This document shows positions 8,625 through 16,292 of a stretch of DNA of 64,000 bases, one piece after another (the stretch's first letter is position 1; every line of letters begins with the position of its first letter). The notes under the pieces are model-generated. The model ran no database searches and had not been told where the DNA came from. It worked only from the letters and a program-made list of their open reading frames with translations. Source of the stretch: Asparagopsis taxiformis (Eukaryota > Rhodophyta > Florideophyceae > Bonnemaisoniales > Bonnemaisoniaceae). The stretch is taken from positions 1 to 64,000 of the forward strand of contig JALQPE010001020.1 of assembly GCA_030407315.1 (NCBI GenBank), read 5' to 3'. Both the position numbers and the translations under genes were made by a program.

Positions 8625-10043
8625 TCAGGACCCCAGCGCGCCCGGGGCACGACCGATGTTCTTGATCACCACGTTCTTCGTGGGCGTGTACATCTTGATC
8701 GCGCCGTAGATGACCTGAGCCCAGCGGATGCTGGTGTCGACCGCAGCCAGCGGAATGCGGGTCATCGGGAGGAGCTGCGACCACGAGAAGGAGCGCTGGT
8801 TCTGCATGAGAACGAAGCCCTTCGTGGTCCCGGGGATGTCGGCGTTCAGGTCGGTGATGACCTGGGTGCCGGCCGTGCGGGGAACGCGCACCGCGAGGCG
8901 TGCGTCCGCGGCGCTTCCGCCGATGGGGGTGCGGTAGACCTCGTAGAAGGTCGTGTCCTGACCGCCGTCGACGACCGTGAAGGTCACGCCGTCGCCCGCG
9001 GCGACCGCCACCGACGCGGAGTCGACGGGGACGCTGAGGCCGAAGCGGTTGCCCGCCACGATGCGGTAGGTGTACGAGCCCGCGTCCGCCGCGGCGAACT
9101 GGCTCGCCGCGTTCGGCGCCGCCGCGGGGGCGACGCTGATCGTGGGCGCGAGGGGCCGGCGGTCCGGCTTCCCGAGCCCCGCCGCGCGCGCGAGGCTGCC
9201 CGGCGTGATGAACACGTGGTCGTGGAGGTTGATGCGGCCGTGCTGACCCTGGAAGGCCGTGACGGTCGCGCCCAGCACGCCCGGGGCGGGCGCGTAGGCG
9301 AAGCGCTGGCGGTCGTAGACCTGGCGCGCGAGGTCCGCGAAGGCTCCGGTGCCGAAGTAGCCGTCGGTGGCCTGGCCGAAGTTGTCGCGGATCGTGAGGA
9401 GGAAGTCGTTGAGGGCTTCCTCGGTGAGCTGACCGCCACGAAGGTCGATCACGTTGTCGGGCGCGCCGTCGGAGACGAGCTTGAAGATCCCGTCCCACTG
9501 CTGCGGGATGAGGTCCGAGTCGCCGAAGAAGAGCGCGTTCTCGAGGTTCCGCAGCAGCTCCATGGTCTTGTTCATCGTCTCGAGGGCGATGACGTTGCCG
9601 TGAGCGGCGCGGATGGTGTTGGCCACGTGGGTCACGCGGCCGACGACGCCGAGGTACTTGATCAGGACGGTCACGCGCTCGTACGTGCTGTCCTGCTCCT
9701 CGGGGAGGGCGCCTTCCTCGAAGAAGCCCTGGTTGAAGGACCGAGCACCACCCTCGCCGTAGGCGAGCAGGCGGTTGAACTCCTCGACCGTGTTGCTCGC
9801 GGGCACCTTGGCGATGCTCTTGAACAGCTTGATCTCGTCCATCTCGTAGGTGAGGTTCTTCAGCGTCGCTTCGAGACTCTCCGTGCGGAGAGGGAAGCCG
9901 ACGCCGGGAGCCACACCCGGATCGTTGACGTCTTGTCCGGCGCTCAGCGCCTTGTGCAGGTCAGCAACTTCGCCCGGGCTCTGGATGTGCCCGTAGCCGG
10001 AGTAGTCGCGGTAGTCCTGCGCGGAAACGAATGCTCCCAGCAT
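8625..10043 (-). CDS. Major capsid protein
   Basis: A 472-residue protein starting MLGAFVSAQDYRDYSGYG. It has the layout of HK97-fold capsids of large-genome phages: a helical N-arm (ESLEATLKNLTYEMDEIKLF), a spine region with IRAAHGNVIALETMNKTMEL, and a P-domain ending KMYTPTKNVVIKNIG. An Ig/fibronectin-like insert lies at about residues 300-390 (SYTYRIVAGNRFGLS, TFYEVYRTPIGG). Assignment is from this composition, the strong ribosome site GAAAGGA, the scaffold and protease genes just upstream, and the hairpin just downstream. A GATAG box lies between the ribosome site and the ATG. Confidence 0.75.
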   Translation of the reverse strand: MLGAFVSAQDYRDYSGYGHIQSPGEVADLHKALSAGQDVNDPGVAPGVGFPLRTESLEATLKNLTYEMDEIKLFKSIAKVPASNTVEEFNRLLAYGEGGARSFNQGFFEEGALPEEQDSTYERVTVLIKYLGVVGRVTHVANTIRAAHGNVIALETMNKTMELLRNLENALFFGDSDLIPQQWDGIFKLVSDGAPDNVIDLRGGQLTEEALNDFLLTIRDNFGQATDGYFGTGAFADLARQVYDRQRFAYAPAPGVLGATVTAFQGQHGRINLHDHVFITPGSLARAAGLGKPDRRPLAPTISVAPAAAPNAASQFAAADAGSYTYRIVAGNRFGLSVPVDSASVAVAAGDGVTFTVVDGGQDTTFYEVYRTPIGGSAADARLAVRVPRTAGTQVITDLNADIPGTTKGFVLMQNQRSFSWSQLLPMTRIPLAAVDTSIRWAQVIYGAIKMYTPTKNVVIKNIGRAPGALGS

Positions 10044-10056
10044 GTTTGACTATCCT
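10044..10056 (-). promoter_or_regulatory. GATAG box between ribosome site and capsid start codon
   Basis: On the transcribed strand the bases just ahead of the capsid ATG read GAAAGGATAGTCAAACATG. The ribosome site (AAAGGA) runs directly into a perfect GATAGYNNAW box (GATAGTCAAA), so a protein bound here would cover the initiation region of the most strongly expressed gene, and in RNA form the box lies in the initiation region. Confidence 0.5.
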
Positions 10057-10090
10057 TTCTTTCTCTCTGTCCGGTCCGGTGGGCCCGGGG

Positions 10091-11110
10091 TCAGCGGTAG
10101 GAGCGGGCCGAAGCGGCCTCGCCGGGGTGAGTGGTGAGGAAGCGCTGCGCGGCCGCGAGCGCGTTCGGGTGAACCTGGCCGCCCGCTTCCGCGAGTCCCG
10201 CCAGCTCGGAGGTCGCCATGCCGCCGATTTCCTTGATCCCCTTCTCGAGGTTCATGTACGTCAGCGTCGCGACCAGCTCGCTCTTGGTGAGCTGCTCGGA
10301 GGGGCCGTTGCCGCCCTCCATGCCGTGCGAGCCGAAGCTCTTGCGAACGGGCTGCGCGCCCGTGAGGTGCGTGCGGCCCTTCTGGGGCATCGGCTGGCGC
10401 TCGACCATGCCGAGACGCGCCTCGAGGCGCTTGCTGTGGGCCGAGAGGCCCTTCACGAGCTGACCCATGCCGTAGAGGGCGCCGGCCATCGTGCGGTTGA
10501 CCTCGGCCTGCTCGGCGCGGCCCTCCTGCATGCTCTTCGCGAGCCCGCCGATGTTCTCGACGGTGCGCTGCACGAGCGCCTCGAGGAACGGCGAGACGTC
10601 GATGGCGTCGGCGATGGCCGGGTCATCGGCGAAGGACTTCTGGAGGTCGTGCTGGAGGCTCTTCTCGGCCTCGTCGTCGTCCTCGTCGCCCTTCATCTTC
10701 GCCATGGTGGAGCCGCCCGCGGCAGGCTTGACGCGGGGGTTGGTGCCGACGCCGCCGGCCGTGGAAGCGGGCTTGCCCATCTTCCCCTTCATCTTCCCCT
10801 CGTCCTCGTCGCCGTCGTCGTCCTCGTCTCCCTTGGCCGACATGAAGGCGGCGACCATCTCGGCGGGGTAGCCCGCGTCGATGAGGGTCTCGCCCATCTT
10901 GCCGATCATCATGGAGTCCAGGCCCCCGACGTCGCCGGTGTCCGCGTAGCCGCCGGACGTCTGTCCGCGCTCGTCGGTGTGTCCGCCCTGGTCGACGGCC
11001 ACGCCGCCGTACGCCTTCGCGAGGTCGGTCGCATCGGCGGCCTTCAGCAGGTCGCCGAGCGCCGCGTCGATCGCGTCGAGCGTGACCTCGGGCTCGTTCT
11101 TTTCGCTCAT
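10091..11110 (-). CDS. Scaffold-like capsid assembly protein
   Basis: A 339-residue, strongly acidic and helical protein. Start MSEKNEPEVT chosen for GGAGGA at a good distance. It contains acidic runs (GDEDDDGDEDEGKMKGK, GDEDDDEAEK), a long helical middle with many Glu, Gln and Lys, and a C-terminal basic-helical segment (TKSELVATLTYMNLEKGIKE). This, together with its position between the prohead protease and the major capsid gene, is typical of scaffolding or capsid-assembly proteins. No catalytic motif. Confidence 0.6.
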   Translation of the reverse strand: MSEKNEPEVTLDAIDAALGDLLKAADATDLAKAYGGVAVDQGGHTDERGQTSGGYADTGDVGGLDSMMIGKMGETLIDAGYPAEMVAAFMSAKGDEDDDGDEDEGKMKGKMGKPASTAGGVGTNPRVKPAAGGSTMAKMKGDEDDDEAEKSLQHDLQKSFADDPAIADAIDVSPFLEALVQRTVENIGGLAKSMQEGRAEQAEVNRTMAGALYGMGQLVKGLSAHSKRLEARLGMVERQPMPQKGRTHLTGAQPVRKSFGSHGMEGGNGPSEQLTKSELVATLTYMNLEKGIKEIGGMATSELAGLAEAGGQVHPNALAAAQRFLTTHPGEAASARSYR

Positions 11111-11126
11111 GTCTTCCTCCGTTGGT

Positions 11127-11891
11127 TCACGCGGCGCTGTGGTGCCGCAGCGCGTACTCGACGATGCGAGTCGCGACATCTCGGTTGCAAGCGGGGTGTC
11201 GGGCCATCAGTAGCTCGACTGCCTCGCTCTTCTTCATCCGCTTCTTCTTGCGGAGCTTCTCCTCGTCCTCGTCCTTCGGACTGACGCGGGGATTCTTGCC
11301 TCCCTCGAGGGACTCGGTGCGCAGCGGCGCGCCGTCGCCCGGGGTGCCGCCGGTGGAGCCCGGCGCGCCTGCGCTCAGGCTCTTCGCCAGCATCACCAGC
11401 TCGGTGTCGGTGTTGACCGGGCAGCGGGTCACGGCGACTTCGCGCACGATGGCCTTCCGCACGGTACGGCGGTCCTTCGAGTCGCGCTCGACCACCGCGC
11501 CCTCGACGCTGTAGCCCAGCTTCCGCGGGGCTCCGGAGCGCTCGAGCGACTCGGCCAGGGTCCAGATCTCGTCCGCGGGCGCGTGCCCCTCGAGGAGGTA
11601 GCCCTCGACGTACCAGCCCTTGCCGCCCTTCGGGTGCGTGCGCAGCTCCGCGATTTCGGGGTAGCCGACGGCCTTGCCCGTCTGCTTGAGGTGGTTGTCG
11701 TTGAAGAACCCGCTCTTGAGGAATGGCGAGAAGTCGAGCCCCTCCTGGATCAGCACTTCGCCCTGACGATCGAGGCTCTCGGTCGAGACCCATCCGCCGA
11801 TCCGACGACGACGGCCCTCGGGGGCGGTCGCTTTGTAGAACGCCTCGGCTTCGATCTGGAGGGTGAAGTCTTCCACGTGATTCTGGTCCAT
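11127..11891 (-). CDS. Prohead serine protease
   Basis: A 254-residue protein; start MDQNHVEDF chosen because GAGG precedes it. The fold signature of phage prohead proteases (S78/U35 type) is visible: a strand-rich N-terminal region with GGWVSTESLDRQGEV, the histidine in GFFNDNH, the serine in RKLGYSVEGA, and a following strand pair with REVAVTRCPVNTDTELVML. The last 60 residues are Lys/Glu-rich and probably removed or scaffold-interacting. It should mature the capsid by cutting scaffold and capsid arms. Gene order protease, scaffold, capsid is standard. Confidence 0.75.
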   Translation of the reverse strand: MDQNHVEDFTLQIEAEAFYKATAPEGRRRRIGGWVSTESLDRQGEVLIQEGLDFSPFLKSGFFNDNHLKQTGKAVGYPEIAELRTHPKGGKGWYVEGYLLEGHAPADEIWTLAESLERSGAPRKLGYSVEGAVVERDSKDRRTVRKAIVREVAVTRCPVNTDTELVMLAKSLSAGAPGSTGGTPGDGAPLRTESLEGGKNPRVSPKDEDEEKLRKKKRMKKSEAVELLMARHPACNRDVATRIVEYALRHHSAA

Positions 11892-12008
11892 CGGAGTTGC
11901 CTCAGAAACGCCAAAAGGCGGGGCCCCTCTTCGGGACACCCGCCTCTCGTGCTGGACTATCATCCAGCTAGGCCACACCCCGGGTATGACCCCGGTGCCG
12001 CCACGGTG
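11892..12008 (-). other. Intergenic region with terminator and GATAG box
   Basis: About 117 bases without a gene. It holds the terminator hairpin, a lone GATAG box in the direction of transcription (11957-11961 complement), and a small GGGT-CAT-ACCC hairpin near 11980. A promoter for the protease-scaffold-capsid operon would fit here, but I see no convincing -35/-10 pair. Confidence 0.4.
11911..11946 (-). terminator. Rho-independent-type terminator ahead of protease gene
   Basis: On the transcribed strand AGGCGGG pairs with CCCGCCT, an inner TCCC pairs with GGGG around GAAGA, and TTTTGG follows. It lies between the Com-like gene and the protease gene, in the only stretch of over 100 bases without a gene in this part. 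It may separate the head-completion genes from the capsid operon. Confidence 0.55.
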
Positions 12009-12230
12009 TCAAGTCTTCGGCACAACGAGCTTCGGACCCGCGGCCTTCTTCAGGGTTTGACTATCGCCGTCTAGCACGAGCGGTAGTAGTACTCCCTTCC
12101 CGCAAGAACCGCAGTTGATCTCGACTCCGCCGCTCTTGTGAAGCACCAGGATCTTGGTCCTGGCCTTGAGCTTGGCGCCGTCCCTCGACTTCCGGAACAC
12201 GGGCTTGCCGCAGTGTGGGCAGTCGTTCAT
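12009..12230 (-). CDS. Com-like zinc-ribbon protein
   Basis: A 73-residue protein with two Cys pairs, CPHCGK at residues 4-9 and CGSCGKG near residue 46, around a basic stretch (KLKARTKILVLHKSGGVEIN). This is the layout of short zinc ribbons such as the Mu Com translational activator. No Mom homologue is visible in the window, so the family link is structural only. Starts inside the end of the InPase gene (ATGA overlap). Confidence 0.5.
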   Translation of the reverse strand: MNDCPHCGKPVFRKSRDGAKLKARTKILVLHKSGGVEINCGSCGKGVLLPLVLDGDSQTLKKAAGPKLVVPKT

Positions 12231-13429
12231 CGGGGCACCATGAGGCGTAGGGCTCGCCGCTCGAGCACGGCCCACCCGGCGTCGTCGGAGTAGCTCGTGA
12301 TGGCGATCCGCAGAGCGCGCGGGCACTCCTCGATCGGACAGACCTCGAGGTCGTCTCTGCCGGCGCACGCGGCGAAGTGGCGTGCGCTTTCCTCGTCGGC
12401 GAAGACGGCGACCACGCGTGCGCGGGCATGGAGGCGCGCGTCTCCGCGTGAGCCCGGGCCCCCGATGTGTTTCTGCTCGCCGTTGGGCTTCCATCGGTGC
12501 TGGACGCTGGCCCAACCTGTTGGCCCGACGTCGAGATGCCACGGCGCCTTTCGGAGCGGCCCGTCCTTCTTGCCGTGCTCGAGCCACTTCTTGAAGCGGC
12601 TCATCGGCCACGCGACGATGCTGCCGAGCATCTGGGGGCCGTGGTGGTCGTAGTGCTTGAGGTACGCGCGTCGCGCCTGAGTTTCGCTATCGAAGCCGAG
12701 CATCACCTTGTGCTCGTCGAAGCGGGACTTGTTCTTCATCTGACGCTGGTTGATGACGAAGACTTTTTCGCTATCGCGATTCGGCCCGATGTAGACGTCC
12801 ACTTCGTCGCCGTCGGCACCCTCGTAGCCGATGATGAAGCCGTACGGGTGAACCATGACGGTCTCGCCGTGGGTCTGGGTCTTCACGTCGTACCAGCGGC
12901 GGCGCGAGCCCTTGGGGTTCTCGATGGCGATGCGGAGTCCCTGCATCTCGAGGTAGCCGCCGAGCGGGTAGACCTCGACCTCGTACCCCTCGCCCATCAC
13001 TCGGGCTTTGAAGAACGATGCCTGCGACTCCCGCGCGCGGGCCTGGGCGCTGGCGCGCTTCCGTGCCTCTGCGCGGCGCTCGCGGTCCTTCACGCGCTTC
13101 ATGGCGCGTTCCTTCTCGCCATCGGTCGGGAGGGGCTGCCGCGCCCCTCTGCGGGCCACCTCGCCGCGATTCAGCGGGAAGCCGCCCTTCGCGTTGCAGG
13201 TCTTGCAGGGGAACGCCACGGCGTCGCTCCCGCCACCGATCTTCGACTGCTCGTGCAGCGTGTGTCCGAGCCCCGCACAACGCTTGCAGCCCGCGATCTT
13301 CGCGGGCGGGTTGTGGGGCTTGTCGTTCCAGGGGATTCGGTGCTGCGGGTCTGCGTACTTCCCCCCTCGAGGCCCGATGTAGGGGCCCGCCTTCTTTAGG
13401 CTATCGAGACTTCGGATACGCGCTTTCAT
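12227..13429 (-). CDS. Head-region protein with inorganic pyrophosphatase-like (InPase) domain
   Basis: A 400-residue polyvalent-type protein. Residues 1-10 carry a tag-like RIRSLDSL, then KAGPYIGPRGGKYADP, a phrase repeated in the giant protein at 19967-23809. Residues 45-85 hold a DnaJ-like zinc module (CKRCAGLG and CKTCNAKG). Around residues 195-270 lies GYEGADGDEVDVYIGPNRDS and MLGFDSETQARRAYLKHY, the signature of the InPase domain described in phage and plasmid polyvalent proteins. Such proteins are thought to travel with DNA or act at the head vertex. ATGA overlap with the MuF-like gene. Confidence 0.7.
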   Translation of the reverse strand: MKARIRSLDSLKKAGPYIGPRGGKYADPQHRIPWNDKPHNPPAKIAGCKRCAGLGHTLHEQSKIGGGSDAVAFPCKTCNAKGGFPLNRGEVARRGARQPLPTDGEKERAMKRVKDRERRAEARKRASAQARARESQASFFKARVMGEGYEVEVYPLGGYLEMQGLRIAIENPKGSRRRWYDVKTQTHGETVMVHPYGFIIGYEGADGDEVDVYIGPNRDSEKVFVINQRQMKNKSRFDEHKVMLGFDSETQARRAYLKHYDHHGPQMLGSIVAWPMSRFKKWLEHGKKDGPLRKAPWHLDVGPTGWASVQHRWKPNGEQKHIGGPGSRGDARLHARARVVAVFADEESARHFAACAGRDDLEVCPIEECPRALRIAITSYSDDAGWAVLERRALRLMVPR

Positions 13430-15317
13430 CGCTTCTTCTCGAAGATGGCACGGTAGCTACGGTGAACGAAGGCGAACTGCCGGGGTGGTTGAGGAGGAGC
13501 CGCGCTTTCTCGAACAGGTACATCCGGGTCACCTCGGCCGCGTTCTCGATGGGGAGCTTCTTGGCGTAGTCGCTCACCCAGCCTTCGTCACGGGAGAGCG
13601 CCCAGAGCTTGTCGTGCCACTTCCGGACCGCGTCCGCACCCCCGAGCTGCCGCATCAGGTAGACGTTGAGCGTGTGGCCGATCTCGTGCCGGAGCACTCG
13701 GGGCAGTCGCTCGATGGGAAGCGTCTGGTTCAGGCGGATCTCGTTCGCCGTCCAGTACGCGAAGTCGTGCTCCTCGAGGGGGTTCTGCGCGCGCGGCGAG
13801 TCGGTGGTGATGAGCGTGATGCCCACGTCCTTGTGGAAGATCTCGGGTGGCGCTTCGGCGAGCACGCGTTCGATGACCTGGCGCTTCAGCGGGTCGGCGA
13901 CGCGCACCACGAGGGAGTCGACGGGCACGAACTTCCCGTGCGTCATGTGGGGCTTCTGCTGCGCCTCGCCCTTCGCCATCTCGTCCCAGCTCGCCTCGAG
14001 GCGGTCGCCCTTCTTGAGCATGATCTCGGGCACGAGGTCGTTGTCGTCGTCGAACGCCCAGCCGTCGGGCACCTCGATGAGGTCGCACCCGCACCACGGG
14101 TGCACGGGGCCCACGGTGATCTTCCAGTCCTTGCGCTTCTTCCCGACGTTGGTCCCGTTCTCTTGCAGCTCGGACAGCTTGTAGATGCGGGGCTTGGAAC
14201 CGATACCCGCTGTCAGGTGTAGCCGAATGCAGTCGGGGCAGGCGTCGGGCGTGGTGAGCTTCGCAACGCGGATGTCCTCAGCATCGCGGCCCTTCGTCAT
14301 CGCGCGGGCGGTGCCCTCCTGCATCGCGAACTGCTTCTCGGTCGCGGCGAGGCGCTGCATGTCTCGCGACCAGTCCTGCGTGGCGTGCCCGATCTGACTC
14401 GCGAGCTTCCGCCACGTCTGGCGCTTGTCGATGTTGTTCTCCAGCTCGCGACGGATAGTCCCCATGTACCGGCGCCGCTGCTCGGCATCGGCATCGCGGA
14501 TGGTGGTGGCCGTCGCCGTTGCGAGGCGGTCACCCATCCCGCGCACGTGCTCGCCTGCGTTGTAGCGAGCGAACGCCATCGCCTGCCGCTCGACGGGGGA
14601 GAGCTTCGGACGCGTGCGCTCGAGGTGCTTCACGAACTTGTCGGCGCCCATGTCCGTGACGACCTTCCGCTGCCGGGCATCGCCGAGGTGCGCGCCGTAC
14701 TGGTAGGCGAGGTCGGCGATGCGCATGGCATCCGGCGGCCGCTCGCCGGGGCCCGGCTGAAAGACGTACGCGAGGTCGCTCGGGAGGATGCCGGTGTCGA
14801 TGAGTCGGCGAACCTCTTCGGGCGGGATGCTGTCGGGTCCGAAGACACCCACCGCGAATGCGGCGTGGTAGTCGCGGATGATCTGCTTGATGGTCTCGAG
14901 CTGCGCGGGCGTGAGCAGCGAGAACTTCTTCTCGATCATGAAGCGGCGCGCGCTGAATGGGCTATCGCTATCGTCCTCGCCGCTGGCGAACGCCACCATG
15001 TCGTCGTCGGGCCACTCGACGTCGGCGGCGAAGCCGTACATGCCCTCGGCATCGTCGTCGCTCTTCTTGAGCTTCGTGCCAGGCACTATCTCCTTTGAGA
15101 TGTAGCGCAACAGCTCCTTGAAGAGCTTGTCGACGGTCTTCTCGTACGCCTCGAGGGTGCGCTTCGAGATCTGGTCCATCGCCTTGTGGAAGATGAACGT
15201 GTCGTGCGTTCGGCGCCGCGCCTTGCGGAGGTCGGATTCCACCGCGCCCACGAGGCGCAAGTGCCCGTGGTCGTGATCGTGGTCGTGACCGCAGTCATGG
15301 CCGTGATCGTGCGCCAT
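13426..15317 (-). CDS. MuF-like minor head protein with HEXXH metallopeptidase domain
   Basis: About 630 residues. It begins with an extreme His/Asp stretch (MAHDHGHDCGHDHDHDHGH), then a helical portal-contacting body, then the MuF zinc signature CPDCIRLHLTAG with HPWCGCDLIEV near residues 360-420. The C-terminal 200 residues are a zincin: RVLRHEIGHTLNVYLM supplies HEXXH. The frame breaks at a CCCC run near 13484; corrected, the end reads RSYRAIFEKKR with TGA overlapping the next ATG. MuF proteins bind the portal and often carry effector domains at the C-terminus. The peptidase could act in head maturation or in the host after ejection. Confidence 0.75.
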
Positions 15318-15326
15318 GCGTGCAGT

Positions 15327-15509
15327 CTACTTCGCTTGACGCTTGGAGTCCGCGTAAGGATTCGGGGGTAGCGGAGCACGCTTCGGCGCGAGCTTCACGC
15401 GTGCTTTCGCGCACGGGTACTTCGTGCGCGGGTCCACCATCGCCAGCCCGCACCGTCGGCAGAGGCCGGTTTCTGGGTGGAACTGGTGCCCCTGCCCGAC
15501 GACCCGCAT
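15327..15509 (-). CDS. Small zinc-knuckle protein, family member 1
   Basis: A 60-residue basic protein with GHQFHPETGLCRRCGLAM and a later Cys in KYPCAKARVK, so a probable C-x2-C-H/C zinc knuckle. The spacing H-x-F-x5-G-x-C-x2-CG-x(8-12)-C is shared with proteins at 28807-29034 and 46647-46808. Located between the structural gene at 15509 and the MuF gene with single-base contact upstream. Confidence 0.55.
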   Translation of the reverse strand: MRVVGQGHQFHPETGLCRRCGLAMVDPRTKYPCAKARVKLAPKRAPLPPNPYADSKRQAK

Positions 15510-16279
15510 CAGCAGTCCGAAGGCGGTGCGGTCAGCAGGTCGCCTGCGATGGCGTAGGTGATCTCGACGGCGTTGTCGGGGTCGATGTTCGTGACCACGA
15601 GCGCGCCCGTCTGGAGCGTGAGGAGCGCGAACGCCTTCACGTTGTCCGGACCACCCGCGGCCTTCGAGGACGGCACGAGGAGCTGAAGCGGGCTCTGGCC
15701 CGGCACGCCCTCGGCGCCGTTGGTGACGCCGACGGTGAGGCCCAGAGCCGTCAGGACGGTCGCGGTCGCCGCCTGGATGTCCACCTCGCTCGAGGGGCCG
15801 GTCGTGAGGCTGGTGAAGCGGAGCTGCCCGCCGCCGTTGTCGCCAGCGATGAAGCCCGCGAGCCCAGCGAGCGCAGCCGCAGCGTTGATGCGCGCGTGCA
15901 CCTGCGCGAGCGACTGGTCGGCGGCGTCGAAGGTGACGGGCACCGGCGTGTTGTCGATCTCGAGGGTGAGCGTCTCGCCACCGACGAAGCCCGTCGGGTA
16001 GCTGCCGCCCGAGCCGTCGACCTGCGCGGGCGTCGCCGCCACGCCGCCCGGCGTCAGGGTGAACGGCCCCGAAGCCTCGACGTAGATCAGCCTCGCGTTC
16101 GTGACGTCGCCGAACGGCAGCGAGAAGTTGGCCTCCCCCGCGGCGAGGGTGGCCGTCCCGACGCTCGAGTGCTCGAGGGTGTCGAGAAGCTGCTGTAGCG
16201 AGCCGTCGAACGCGAGGTTCTCAAGCGCGTTGTCGCGTCCGATCTGGAACGCGAGGTCGACGTTGGTACGGACGCCCAT
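15509..16279 (-). CDS. Virion structural protein downstream of portal
   Basis: A 256-residue protein; start MGVRTNVDLAFQIG taken because AGGAGAGGG precedes it. Beta-rich with Gly/Val/Thr. The central stretch GETLTLEIDNTPVPVTFDAA followed by LAQVHARINAAAALAGL resembles the small domain that many phage tail and flagellar cap proteins use (strand pair plus helix with RINAA). Position after the portal gene suggests a head-tail connector, decoration or fibre protein. Confidence 0.5.
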   Translation of the reverse strand: MGVRTNVDLAFQIGRDNALENLAFDGSLQQLLDTLEHSSVGTATLAAGEANFSLPFGDVTNARLIYVEASGPFTLTPGGVAATPAQVDGSGGSYPTGFVGGETLTLEIDNTPVPVTFDAADQSLAQVHARINAAAALAGLAGFIAGDNGGGQLRFTSLTTGPSSEVDIQAATATVLTALGLTVGVTNGAEGVPGQSPLQLLVPSSKAAGGPDNVKAFALLTLQTGALVVTNIDPDNAVEITYAIAGDLLTAPPSDC

Positions 16280-16292
16280 GATTATCCCTCTC

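Noticed and set aside
12009..12230. True Mu Com with a Mom partner
   Set aside because: The zinc-ribbon spacing fits but no Mom-like acetyltransferase gene is visible nearby, so only a structural similarity is claimed.
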